From NCBI GenBank assembly GCA_046635845.1, contig JAQQXN010000001.1: 64,000 nucleotides of DNA; one strand, 5' to 3'. Source of the stretch: UBA168 sp011055275 (GTDB lineage: Archaea; Thermoproteota; Thermoprotei_A; Marsarchaeales; UBA168). Below, one piece after another: positions 42,698 to 50,817 of this stretch. The position numbers and the translations under genes are program-made. Within the stretch, counting starts at the first letter, position 1. Each line of letters begins with the position of its first letter. Under the pieces are notes generated by a model. It made no database searches, had not been told where the DNA came from, and saw only the letters and a list, made by a program, of their open reading frames with translations.

Positions 42698-43678
42698 ATG
42701 AGCATGGAGATGAACTTGGCCCAAGCCATAAGGCAAGGGCTTGAAGAGGAAATGGAGAGAAACGACAGGGTCATAATAATAGGGGAAGACGTCGCCGCCG
42801 CTGGCGGAATAATGGGGGTCACGAAGGGATTGCTTGATAAGTTCGGCTCGAAACGGGTCCTCGATAGTCCCATAAGCGAGATAGCGCTTGCGGGTTTCGG
42901 CGTTGGCGCTGCCATGATGGGGCTTAGACCAGTGGTCGAGATAATGTACATGGATTTCACGCCCTTGGCCTTGGAGCAGATCATGAACCAAGGAGCACAG
43001 ATAAAGTTCGTGAGCGCGGGCAAGCTCTCCGCGCCCTTCGTGATAAGGACGCAGTACAGCCTTGGAAGGCACAACGGGCCCCAGCACTCGCAGTTCTTCC
43101 CGTCGGCCTTCGCGAACATAGTGGGCATAAACGTGGTGCTACCTTCAAGGCCGAAGGTCGCCAAGGGACTCATAAAGCAGGCGCTCAGAGACGAGAGACC
43201 AACGGTTTTCATAGAACCGTCGTATCACTATTTCGATTACACCGAAGAGGTACCGGACGGCGATTACGTTACTCCCTTTGGTAAGGCCGAGGTCGTAAGG
43301 GAGGGGAAAGACCTGACCATTGTGGCGCTGTCTAGATTGGTGCCCGAGGCGCTATCGGCAGCAGAGGACCTTGAGAAGAAGGGCATAAGCGCTGAGGTAA
43401 TAGATCCCGTGACAGCGAGGCCGCTTGACGTGAAGACGATAGCTGCCAGCGTCCAAAAGACGGGAAGGCTTCTCATAGCTTCCGATGAGCACGAGAACTC
43501 AAGCGTGGCTTCTGAGATCGCGGCCGATATCTACGATCTCTGTTACGGTTCCCTCAAAAAGCCCGTGCTTAGGCTTCATCCTCCGGAGGTCCACGTGCCA
43601 ACCTCACCAGCCCTTGAATCCCAGTACATGATCGACGAGGATAAGCTCTTACGCGCAGCCGAAAGCCTTATCAGGTGA
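42698..43678 (+). CDS. 2-oxoacid dehydrogenase E1 component, beta subunit
   Basis: 327 residues. MEMNLAQAIRQGLEEEMERN, IIGEDVAAAGGIMGVTKGLL, DSPISEIALAGFGVGAAMMG with the conserved ThDP-contacting Glu, EIMYMDFTPLALEQIMNQGA and GRHNGPQHSQFF (active His) match E1beta of PDH, acetoin and branched-chain complexes. The C-terminal transketolase domain has EVIDPVTARPLDVKTIAASV. ATG 42698 follows GAGGTG; the longer open frame upstream lies inside E1alpha and is not family-like. The lipoyl gene start overlaps its stop. Confidence 0.92.
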   Translation: MSMEMNLAQAIRQGLEEEMERNDRVIIIGEDVAAAGGIMGVTKGLLDKFGSKRVLDSPISEIALAGFGVGAAMMGLRPVVEIMYMDFTPLALEQIMNQGAQIKFVSAGKLSAPFVIRTQYSLGRHNGPQHSQFFPSAFANIVGINVVLPSRPKVAKGLIKQALRDERPTVFIEPSYHYFDYTEEVPDGDYVTPFGKAEVVREGKDLTIVALSRLVPEALSAAEDLEKKGISAEVIDPVTARPLDVKTIAASVQKTGRLLIASDEHENSSVASEIAADIYDLCYGSLKKPVLRLHPPEVHVPTSPALESQYMIDEDKLLRAAESLIR

Positions 43679-43911
43679 AAAAAATGGCCGATGTTTTTGC
43701 GCCAAGGGTTGATCCGTCAACCGAAACCGTGAGAATACTCAAATGGAAAAAGAAGGACGGTGATCACGTAGAGGCGGGAGAAGGCATTGCCTCCGTGGAA
43801 GGCGCTAAGACCACATTCGACGTCAAGGCTCCTGCGGCCGGAACGCTGAAGATAATCGCCGCTGAGGGAAGCAGGGTAAAGGTAGGCAGCAAGATAGCCG
43901 AAGTGAGCTAG
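43675..43911 (+). CDS. Stand-alone lipoyl domain (N-terminal part of E2)
   Basis: 78 residues (75 from ATG 43684) forming a single lipoyl barrel: VFAPRVDPSTETVRILKWKK, DHVEAGEGIASVEGAKTTFD with the lipoyl-accepting lysine at residue 45, and APAAGTLKIIAAEGSRVKVG. It carries acyl groups between E1 and E2. It ends at TAG 43909-43911. The E2 core frame that follows is in the same reading frame, three codons later, so the two were probably one protein split by a single amber codon. No peripheral-subunit-binding domain is present. Confidence 0.85.
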   Translation: MKKMADVFAPRVDPSTETVRILKWKKKDGDHVEAGEGIASVEGAKTTFDVKAPAAGTLKIIAAEGSRVKVGSKIAEVS

Positions 43912-43920
43912 GCGAAAGAT

Positions 43921-44574
43921 TTGAGCGTGAGGGTCCCGAAGATAAGGGAGAAGGTGCAACTCGAGGGGATAAGGCGCACCATCAGCGAGAGGCTATCCTA
44001 CTCCCATAGGGAGATACCGGCCGCGTATCTCACGATGGATGTTGACATGGGCAAGGTGCTTTCCGACAGGGAGAGAAGGCAAGAAAAGCCCTCCATAAAC
44101 GCCTACATCGTCAAAGCCTGTGCCAGTGCGCTCATGAATCATCCTTACGTCAACTCCACTTTTGAGGATGACACCATATCACTGGCCGCCGAGGCCAACG
44201 TTTGCATAGCTGTCGACACTCCGAGGGGGCTTTTTGCCCCGGTCATAGGGCAAGCTGAGACAAAGAGCCTTTCGCAGATCACCAAGGAGATAAACGACCT
44301 TGCCCAAAAAGCAAGGGAAGGGCAGCTCGAGCTTTACGATATGACGGGAGGTACCTTTACGGTAAGCAACCTCGGTTCCTTCGGCATCGAGTATTTCATA
44401 CCAATAATTAATCCCCCTCAGACGGCCATCTTGGGGATAGGACGCATAAGGGAGAACGGACACTCCTACATCACCCTGTCTATGGACCACAGGGTCTTCG
44501 ATGGGGCTGAGGGAGCAAGGTTTCTCTCAGACGTGAAAAAAGAGCTGGAGGAAAAAGCGTCCTCTTATTCCTGA
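43921..44574 (+). CDS. Dihydrolipoamide acyltransferase E2 catalytic core
   Basis: 217 residues equal to only the inner-core domain of E2. REKVQLEGIRRTISERLSYS is the usual start of the core; NAYIVKACASALMNHPYVNS, NVCIAVDTPRGLFAPVIGQA, GGTFTVSNLGSFGIEYFIPI and LSMDHRVFDGAEGARFLSDV follow, with the catalytic H190-x3-D-G. It transfers the acyl group from lipoyl to CoA. Start TTG 43921 is nine bases after the stop of the lipoyl gene and in the same frame. No binding domain for E3 is seen, and no E3 gene lies in the window. Confidence 0.9.
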   Translation: MSVRVPKIREKVQLEGIRRTISERLSYSHREIPAAYLTMDVDMGKVLSDRERRQEKPSINAYIVKACASALMNHPYVNSTFEDDTISLAAEANVCIAVDTPRGLFAPVIGQAETKSLSQITKEINDLAQKAREGQLELYDMTGGTFTVSNLGSFGIEYFIPIINPPQTAILGIGRIRENGHSYITLSMDHRVFDGAEGARFLSDVKKELEEKASSYS

Positions 44575-44578
44575 TCTT

Positions 44579-44890
44579 TCAGTCTATGGTTTCTTTATCT
44601 CCACTCGTTATGGCTTTTTGAAAGGCGGTCACGAAGTCGTCAGCGCTGACTCCGACCATGATGGGCTTTTTCGCCTCGAGAAATTCTTTCACATGTGCGG
44701 GAACCTGATCTACTGGTAACCCCTTCAGGCGAACCATGAGCTCATCTAGTACCTCTGGCGGTTCCATGAAGAAGTCGCCCGTTATCATGACTGAGTCCAC
44801 ACCCTGTGGGGCATAGTATACGGATACCCTTACCAATTTTCCCTCCTTTGACTTTAGCGACCCAGTTACTCTAGTGAGCACCACGCTCAT
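44579..44890 (-). CDS. Lipoate-protein ligase accessory subunit (LplB)
   Basis: 103 residues matching the small C-terminal accessory domain of lipoate ligase: SLKSKEGKLVRVSVYYAPQG, then VMITGDFFMEPPEVLDELMV and RLKGLPVDQV. In the Thermoplasma-type system this subunit is separate and is needed for LplA to form lipoyl-AMP. ATG 44890 (GTG 44893 also possible) lies inside the end of lplA, the classic overlapping pair. Convergent with the E2 core gene, five bases from its stop. It would serve the lipoyl domain at 43.7 kb. Confidence 0.85.
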   Translation of the reverse strand: MSVVLTRVTGSLKSKEGKLVRVSVYYAPQGVDSVMITGDFFMEPPEVLDELMVRLKGLPVDQVPAHVKEFLEAKKPIMVGVSADDFVTAFQKAITSGDKETID

Positions 44891-45710
44891 CACCTCGCTT
44901 TCCCAAACTGACCTTCCTTATGAGCTCTCTTTCCTCGGGGGTTGTTGGGCAAAGGGTAAGCGATCCAAGGCTCCAATCGAGCGTGGAGTACTTCTCCTTG
45001 TATAGCTGATCGGCGATCTTTTTCTCTTCTTCGGATAGCTCGGTCCTGTACGGCTCGAAGCCCATTACCTCTTTGAAGCCCTCAATTATGGCATCTGCTA
45101 TCTCCTCAAAGGAAAGGATCCTGTTGGCTATCTCAGAGAGGTTGACAACCCGCTTAGCCACGCTCCTCACCGCCTTTCCCTCGAACTTCTCTGGGGGAGG
45201 CCTCAGGACCGAGGACAGGAGGTTTAGGTCAACGTTGGCCAGAAGGGCGCCGTGGACGAAGATATATCCTTCCCCAATGGACGCCGCCAATCCCGAGACC
45301 TTGCTTTCCTTGTAGGCTATGTCGTTAAGGGGAACGTAGGAGAAGCCGGGTCCCGCTAGCCTGTTAAGGCCAGCAGCCACAGAGCTGCCTACCTTTTCGA
45401 AGTAAGCGCGCATGTCAGGGTTCTGCTCAGACCTCAGGGAAAGGGCGTAGTTCACGTTGCCCATATCGTGGTAAACCGCCCCGCCCCCTGTGAACCTCCT
45501 GACCACCCTAACGCCCTTCTCGGCGGCAAGCTTCAGGTTAACCTCAAGCTCAGGGCACTGAAACCTGCCTATGACGACCGCATTTCTGTTCCTCCAAAAC
45601 CTGAGCGTTGGATCGACCAGCCCGCGTCCAACCGCTATGGGAATGGCTTCTTCCACGGCCAGGTTGTAGTAAGGGTCTTCGTACTCCGCCTCAAGAACTC
45701 TTACCTTCAT
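44871..45710 (-). CDS. lplA: Lipoate-protein ligase A, catalytic subunit
   Basis: 279 residues, BPL/LPL fold. It activates lipoate with ATP and attaches it to lipoyl domains. RVLEAEYEDPYYNLAVEEAI is the start, VRVVRRFTGGGAVYHDMGN the R-R-x-(S/T)-GGG-A-V-x-H-D ligand loop, and NDIAYKESKVSGLAASIGE contains the catalytic lysine. Length is that of the large subunit without the C-terminal domain, which is encoded by the overlapping lplB. ATG 45710. Faces the dehydrogenase operon, so scavenging of lipoate is coupled in the genome with its use. Confidence 0.92.
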   Translation of the reverse strand: MKVRVLEAEYEDPYYNLAVEEAIPIAVGRGLVDPTLRFWRNRNAVVIGRFQCPELEVNLKLAAEKGVRVVRRFTGGGAVYHDMGNVNYALSLRSEQNPDMRAYFEKVGSSVAAGLNRLAGPGFSYVPLNDIAYKESKVSGLAASIGEGYIFVHGALLANVDLNLLSSVLRPPPEKFEGKAVRSVAKRVVNLSEIANRILSFEEIADAIIEGFKEVMGFEPYRTELSEEEKKIADQLYKEKYSTLDWSLGSLTLCPTTPEERELIRKVSLGKRGDERGAH

Positions 45711-45747
45711 GTGAAAAATCTTTTCTTTCGTTTTTAAACGTAGCGAG

Positions 45748-46800
45748 TTATAGGTACTTCCTTAGGATCTCGAGGAGCCCCTCGTCTAGGGGCTCTCCCC
45801 ATGGCGTCCTTCCGGTCTGCCAATCTTCCCTGCCCGTGGATATCACGCCGAAAGGTCCCCTCAGGTTCCATAGGGCCCAGCCCACGTTCCTTTGCTTCAA
45901 TAAGGAGAGCATGTCCTCGTACCAATTGAGCGCTGTGCTTCTCTTCGCCATCTTGGCGTAAACCCCGAACTCGCTGCAGTGCACGGTCTCCCCTTGCTCT
46001 TGGAGTTTGAACCAAGCTGCCATGACGCTCTCTAGGTAGCCCTTATCCGCGTACTTCTTATGGTACCTCAGTATCCAGTCGTTAGGGTAAAGCTTGGCTA
46101 CCTCGCTTAGGTCGGGGGCGCCTGGGTAGTCGGGCTGAGCCCCCATGAGACCTAGGTGGTATATCCCCTCGCCCGCCCAGCTTGCCCCCAGATGGGTAAC
46201 CCACATGGGTTCGTACTGGTGGAAGGAGTAAACCACGCGCTTCTCCTTCACAGTTATGGGTATCCTGCCGAAGTCGTTTCCCTCTACGTAGATGATCCTG
46301 TCTTCATCTTCATCCCTTATGGCGGCTATCATCCTCTCGTAGAAGGAGAGGAGGTTTTCGTTGGTAACTCCATCAGGCTCGTTTATGACGTCGAAGGCCA
46401 GCTCGTCGCCGTACTCCCTGTACCTCCTGGTGAGGTACCTCCATATGGCCTCTGCCCTTCTCTGCTTTTCGCGGTCAGTCCAGAGGCTGTAATCCCTGCG
46501 CCCAACTCCGTATCCGGGTAGGTGATGCATGTCTAATAGCACCGTTATGTCGTACTTGCTTGCCCAATATATGGCCCTGTCGACTATGCAAAGGCGAGCT
46601 TCATCGTACTTGTAGGGCTCGACCTCGAAGAAGAAGTAGTCCACGGGAAGGCGCAAGAAGTTGAACCCGAGGTCAGCCATGTACTTTAAATCCCTTTCAG
46701 TGTAGAAGGAGACCCTTTCTGGCGTGAACTCCGCTTGCGAAAGCCAGTTACCGAAGTTAAAACCGCAAAGGCGTTGCATAGGGCTCACAGGCCGAACCAT
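45748..46800 (-). CDS. GH5-family glycoside hydrolase
   Basis: 350-residue TIM-barrel glycosidase of the cellulase A type. GFNFGNWLSQAEFTPERVSF and FLRLPVDYFFFEVEP are the typical start; ITVLLDMHHLPGYGVG follows; LAFDVINEPDGVTNENLLSF carries the acid/base Glu (N-E-P) and VHCSEFGVYAKM the nucleophile Glu. VVYSFHQYEPMWVTH contains the conserved His/Tyr. No signal peptide is seen, so it is probably cytosolic and acts on imported beta-glucans or beta-mannosides. ATG 46800; ATG 46779 is also possible. Confidence 0.9.
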   Translation of the reverse strand: MVRPVSPMQRLCGFNFGNWLSQAEFTPERVSFYTERDLKYMADLGFNFLRLPVDYFFFEVEPYKYDEARLCIVDRAIYWASKYDITVLLDMHHLPGYGVGRRDYSLWTDREKQRRAEAIWRYLTRRYREYGDELAFDVINEPDGVTNENLLSFYERMIAAIRDEDEDRIIYVEGNDFGRIPITVKEKRVVYSFHQYEPMWVTHLGASWAGEGIYHLGLMGAQPDYPGAPDLSEVAKLYPNDWILRYHKKYADKGYLESVMAAWFKLQEQGETVHCSEFGVYAKMAKRSTALNWYEDMLSLLKQRNVGWALWNLRGPFGVISTGREDWQTGRTPWGEPLDEGLLEILRKYL

Positions 46801-46890
46801 AAAAGAATTGTTGCAAGCTGACCTAGCGGGTGCGGCGGTTGCCGCTTCCGAGTAGGATTTGGCAGTATTCTGCCATTAACGTAGGCAAGG

Positions 46891-47676
46891 GTGAGCGGCC
46901 TGGAGCAGATACCTGAGGGCGCTAAGCTCGCCACGGCTAACCTTATAGAAAGGAATGGAGACTATTATCTGCACATAACAGCATACATGCCGAAAGAGCC
47001 TAAGGTTGAGAATAAAAAGGATATTGGCATTGGCCTCGGAGTGAAGGATCAGGTCGCTTTCTCAAACAGGATAAAGGTTTCATACTCAGTTCTGCAGAGC
47101 AAGAGGCTCAAAAAGCTTCAGCGCTATTTCTCAAGAGCTAAGAAAGGATCAAGCAACAGGAAGAAGCTTTCGCTGAAGGTCAGTAGGAAGTATGAGCATG
47201 AGAACAACATCAAGAAGGATATAACAAACAAGATAGCGCACTACGTGGTAAGCAATTATCAGTACGTTGTGTTTCGGGCGGACAACACAAGGTCATAGTA
47301 GAAGCTGTTTGGAAAGAAGATCCTGGAGAGATCGGTCGGGGAAATCCGCGATGCCTTGAAGAGGAAAGCTAGCACTCCGATCGAGGTTGACAGGTTTGTT
47401 AAGACAACAGGTGTATGCCCGGTGTGCGGGGCTGAGGTTCGGCTGAAGCTGTCGGACAGGGAGTTCACGTGCCCCTCGTGCGGCTCCTGGTTTGACAGGG
47501 ATGCGGCATCAGCTTTGGTGATAAGAGATAAGGGGCTCTGCCTGTGGAACGCGGGCGAGGCGCCCGGGGATGAGCGCGCCTTTACAAGTAGCATAACGGA
47601 ATACTTGCAAAGTATTCCTCATGTGAAAGCAAGCGCGGCGATGAACCAGGAAGCTCTGACCGTAAGGTCAGGGTAG
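46891..47676 (+). pseudogene. TnpB (IS200/IS605 family), N-truncated, nonsense-mutated
   Basis: The most complete TnpB in the window, still dead. It starts inside the barrel domain (LEQIPEGAKLATANLIERNG). RuvC-I reads DIGIGLGVKDQVAFSN, with Gly48 where the catalytic Asp stands in GIDLGVK. The RuvC-II strand reads YVVFRADNTRS with no Glu. Two adjacent TAG codons (47296-47301) interrupt the frame, which continues in phase as KLFGKKILERSVGEIRDALK. The zinc ribbon (CPVCGAEV, then FTCPSCGSWFDRDAASALV) is intact. About 130 N-terminal residues are missing. Ends VKASAAMNQEALTVRSG. Confidence 0.92.
47656..47671 (+). mobile_element. Right-end hairpin of the IS605-type element
   Basis: CTGACC-GTAA-GGTCAG at the extreme 3' end of the TnpB frame, followed by GGGTAGTTC. 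Such a hairpin at the tnpB end marks the transposon right end and the guide-RNA (omegaRNA) boundary in this family. The same GGGTAGTTC follows a weaker hairpin at 62032-62045. The 258-base gap to 47935 shows no gene. Confidence 0.6.
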
Positions 47677-47934
47677 TTCACCCCTTATGCAGTTACCCAT
47701 TTGGGTTTGCAAAAAAAAGATGCAAGGTCGCCTTTTACAATCAAATTGTCGGAGTGACCTGGGCTTTTGCAGGAGATAGAGTGAAGTGCCAAGCGCGCTT
47801 AGCGCGTCAAAGCCCCTTTTGCATGCATGGATTCTGCCGACATGATAGCGCCTTGAATTCTAGCTCTTTCTTCGAGATTTGTTGATGTGTAGAAACTGTG
47901 CGGAACGCCCAATAGCCACCGCAGTTAGGGTTCT

Positions 47935-48864
47935 ATGGACGCAGATCAGATAGCTTTTCTAGGGGTTTCGGCGTCGCTTCTTGAGCTTGCCGGATGGCCT
48001 AAGCCCGGCAATGTTCACCGGACGGCAGACTTTCCGGGCACGCGCTTCGAGCACTTTATGGTGGGCGCGGCGTCGCTTTTTCCCTTTTTAAGAAGGGCTG
48101 CCCTTGGCGATGACCAATTTGGCTCGCTTACGCTGGGGCACGTGAAGCTCTCATATTCAGTCCAGAGAGGTGGAAATACCCACTTGGGCACTGCCATGCT
48201 TCTTATCCCTTTAGCTTACTCCGCCGGAAAGATTCAATCCCTTGAGGACGTGGAAGACCTCGAGGAGTTGGGTGCTGCTGCCTCCGAGTCGCTCAAGCTC
48301 GCTGGGCCCGAGCAGTCTGCAGACCTCTACGAAGCCATAAGGATCTCCATGAACAGGGAATCGCTGGGCAAGTACGATGAGGGTGATGTTCCAGATGTTA
48401 ATGATCCGCGCGCAGCGGAGAAGCTGAAGGAAAAAAAGTTGAGCATCTTTGACGTTATGCGCGCATCTGCTGGCTGGGACATGGTTGCAGCCGAGATGAC
48501 CAGCGGTTTTCCTGCTTCAGTAGGTGCGGCCCGCTATTACTCGTCCTTTGATGACCCCAACGTGGCCTGCGTCAACACGTTCCTGAAGCTTTTGTCCGAG
48601 ATGGGCGACACGTTTATAGCCAGGGCTGCCGGTCGCGGAGAGGACGTCAGGGAAAAAGTCTCCGACGGTATGAAAAAGATGGCGTGGGTAAGAGAGGAAG
48701 CAGCCCACGCGCTTCGCTTGGGAGGTGTTGCTACCGACGAGGGAAGGCACCTCGTGGAGGGCTTGGATTGTAAAATGAGGCGTCTCGGATGGAGTCCGGG
48801 CAGCGTCGCCGATCTAGTTGCCTCATCTATATTTATGGCTTTGCTTCTCGGAAAGAAGATATAA
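47935..48864 (+). CDS. CitG/MdcB-like protein (triphosphoribosyl-dephospho-CoA synthase family)
   Basis: 309-residue all-helical protein. SASLLELAGWPKPGNVHRTA is the K-P-G-N-V/x-R motif of the family; QRGGNTHLGTAMLLIPLAYS is the second conserved block, and SIFDVMRASAGWDMVAAEMT and a third follow. Classical CitG makes the prosthetic group of citrate lyase, but no citrate lyase gene is in view, and archaeal members probably act on another nucleotide or cofactor. The downstream DtxR gene lies 43 bases away with its own operator and promoter. Confidence 0.82.
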   Translation: MDADQIAFLGVSASLLELAGWPKPGNVHRTADFPGTRFEHFMVGAASLFPFLRRAALGDDQFGSLTLGHVKLSYSVQRGGNTHLGTAMLLIPLAYSAGKIQSLEDVEDLEELGAAASESLKLAGPEQSADLYEAIRISMNRESLGKYDEGDVPDVNDPRAAEKLKEKKLSIFDVMRASAGWDMVAAEMTSGFPASVGAARYYSSFDDPNVACVNTFLKLLSEMGDTFIARAAGRGEDVREKVSDGMKKMAWVREEAAHALRLGGVATDEGRHLVEGLDCKMRRLGWSPGSVADLVASSIFMALLLGKKI

Positions 48865-48883
48865 TTTCCGATTTAGAAATGTT

Positions 48884-48903
48884 TATTTAGGCGCGCCTAA
48901 ATA
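48884..48903. promoter_or_regulatory. Palindromic DtxR-type operator overlapping the TATA box
   Basis: A perfect 20-bp palindrome, TATTTAGGCG-CGCCTAAATA, spans the TATA region (GTTTATTTA, 48881-48889) to four bases before ATG 48908. Archaeal and bacterial DtxR/MntR sites have TTAGG...CCTAA half sites, so this is probably the binding site of the protein encoded immediately downstream, giving metal-dependent autorepression by blocking TBP and RNA polymerase. Confidence 0.85.
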
Positions 48904-48907
48904 CTTT

Positions 48908-49573
48908 ATGCAGCCGGAGATCACCGTCGAGGACTACTTGCTTGCCATGTATGAACTCCTAGAGAGCCATGGAGAAGCAAGGCTCAGCGAGATAGCGCAG
49001 ATCCTCGAGATAGCACCCAGCTCCGTGGAGGAGAAACTAGCCAAGATGACCACTTCAGGTCTTGTGAGAAAAAACAAGAGGGGGGCTTTTGAGCTGACGG
49101 ACGGGGGCATGGAGAAGGCGCTTAAGATTGTGAGAAAGCACAGGCTGGCTGAACTACTCCTCACGGACATATTGGGGATGCCCTGGGCGGAGGCGCACGA
49201 AGAAAGTCGCGTGCTCGAGCATGCCATCGATGAGAAGATAGCGGACCTCATAGAGAGAAAGGTAAGCTCGCGTTACTGCCCTCACGGGAACCCAATACCA
49301 GACAAGGAGGGGCGCGTTGCCCAGCTGGCAGACCTACCGGTCTCGAAGGTCCGCGGGAGTGCCCGCGTCACCCGGATAACCTTCGAGGAGTTCGATACGC
49401 TCTACATGGTCGAGGCACTGGGGCTAAAGCCAGGAGCAGTGATATCCGTTGAGCAGGGGCCAGATGGCCTGCGCGTTCGCCAAAAGGACGAAAGCGGCCG
49501 CGAAAGGGAGTTTCGCATATCAAGGGAGTTGGCCGAAGTCGTGAGGGCGATGCCGCTGGAGAGTGATCTCTGA
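48908..49573 (+). CDS. DtxR/MntR-family metal-dependent repressor
   Basis: 222 residues. N-terminal winged helix (ITVEDYLLAMYELLESHGEA, SEIAQILEIAPSSVEEKLAK, SGLVRKNKRGAFELTDGG), then the metal-binding/dimer domain with HRLAELLLTDILGMPWAEAH, EESRVLEHAIDEKIADLIER and CPHGNPIP, which hold the usual His, Glu and Cys ligands. The C-terminus is a FeoA/SH3-like domain (ARVTRITFEEFDTLYMVEAL then LKPGAVISVEQ). It senses Fe2+ or Mn2+. The ATG follows the palindromic operator. The NRAMP gene begins two bases after its stop, so both are in one regulon. Confidence 0.92.
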   Translation: MQPEITVEDYLLAMYELLESHGEARLSEIAQILEIAPSSVEEKLAKMTTSGLVRKNKRGAFELTDGGMEKALKIVRKHRLAELLLTDILGMPWAEAHEESRVLEHAIDEKIADLIERKVSSRYCPHGNPIPDKEGRVAQLADLPVSKVRGSARVTRITFEEFDTLYMVEALGLKPGAVISVEQGPDGLRVRQKDESGREREFRISRELAEVVRAMPLESDL

Positions 49574-49575
49574 CC

Positions 49576-50817
49576 TTGCGTTCTAAGGAGAAAGGTTTTC
49601 TCTCGGTTTTCGGGCCTGGCTGGATAACGATGATGGCTGACATGGATGCGCCTAGTACAGCAGCCGCAATAGCTTCTGGATCGGAATTCGGCTACAGGCT
49701 GGTGCTTCTGATGCTCATCCTAATTGTTCCGCTTTACATTTTTCAGGAGATGGCAGCAAGACTTGGCGCGGTTACCGGTAAGGGCTTCATATCGCTCGTT
49801 AAGGAGAGGTACGGTAAAAAGGCATCTGCGGTTACCGCAGGGGGTGTCTTTTTTGTTGACGGGCTCAGCTACGTGGGAGAATTTGCCGGGATAGCTACTG
49901 GTGCTGAGCTCTTGGGCATACCACTATTGTACGCCCTTCTCATGGCTTTTACCTTTCACACGGTGATAGTCTTCACGAAGAGCTACACGAAGGTGGAGAA
50001 AATGCTTATGATAATCTCTGGCTTTCTTCTGCTGTTCGTGGTCATGGCCTTCATCTCAAGGCCTAATCCGTCTGCGCTGTTGAGGGGGCTTAGTCCCCTT
50101 CAGTCCTACTTGGATCCATCCTTCGCTTTTATGGTAACGGCTGACATCGGGGCTGTCATAATGCCTTTCATGATATTTTATCAACAGTCAGCTGTAGTTG
50201 ACAAGAAGCTCTCCGAGACCGACGTTTCAGCGGAGAAGCTGGAAACGCTCCTTGGAAGCATAGCGACACAGTTCCTCATGATATGCGTGATAGTGGCAAG
50301 CGCGGCCGTATCTAAGAATGTTGGGCCGCTGACATCCGTGAGCGAAATGGGAAGCGTGTTCTATCGGCTTGCGGGTAGAGCTGGTATCATCATCTTTTCC
50401 CTCGGCCTGATAGCGGCTGGCTTTCTAGCAGCCGTGACGATATCACTTGCTTCGGCATATGGCATATCCGAGTACTTTGGGTGGAAGGCGAGCCTTAACC
50501 ACAAGAAGCTTCTGAACCCCTTTTACATCATATACTTCGTGGAGGTAATACCTGCGGTTGTGATAATAGCGGCTTTCAGGCAAGTGGTTCCCATAATGAT
50601 CGACGCCATGGCCCTTAACGGTCTCGTGCTGGTTTTCCCACTAACCCTTCTGATAAAGCTCGGTGGAGACGAGAAAGTGCTGGGAAGGTATAAAAACGGG
50701 AAGAAGAGGCAGGTTATGGCGTGGGCAATGGCCATCATAATTCTGTCCTTTGCGGTCTTCTCATTTGCCATCTCTGTCCCGCGAACTCTTTTATCCTACG
50801 GCACCTATTTCTTATGA
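49576..50817 (+). CDS. NRAMP-related metal transporter with divergent metal-site motifs
   Basis: 413 residues, eleven helices. GPGWITMMADMDAPSTAAAI is the first helix; classical NRAMPs have D-P-G-N where this has D24-A-P-S27. Helix six reads VTADIGAVIMPFMIFYQQS instead of A-x-x-M-P-H-N, so His is Phe198. It keeps the family topology (ELLGIPLLYALLMAFTFHTV, AGFLAAVTISLASAYGISEY). These changes resemble the NRAMP-related group that moves Mg2+ or other ions, but I cannot assign a substrate. TTG 49576; it follows the repressor gene by two bases. Likely metal import under repressor control. Confidence 0.85.
   Translation: MRSKEKGFLSVFGPGWITMMADMDAPSTAAAIASGSEFGYRLVLLMLILIVPLYIFQEMAARLGAVTGKGFISLVKERYGKKASAVTAGGVFFVDGLSYVGEFAGIATGAELLGIPLLYALLMAFTFHTVIVFTKSYTKVEKMLMIISGFLLLFVVMAFISRPNPSALLRGLSPLQSYLDPSFAFMVTADIGAVIMPFMIFYQQSAVVDKKLSETDVSAEKLETLLGSIATQFLMICVIVASAAVSKNVGPLTSVSEMGSVFYRLAGRAGIIIFSLGLIAAGFLAAVTISLASAYGISEYFGWKASLNHKKLLNPFYIIYFVEVIPAVVIIAAFRQVVPIMIDAMALNGLVLVFPLTLLIKLGGDEKVLGRYKNGKKRQVMAWAMAIIILSFAVFSFAISVPRTLLSYGTYFL

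Noticed and set aside
43909..47301. TAG reassignment, suggested by in-frame ambers in E2 and TnpB
   Set aside because: TAG also ends clearly complete genes such as the permease at 1374, the GT4 at 24774 and glycan genes, and the TnpB carries other lesions.
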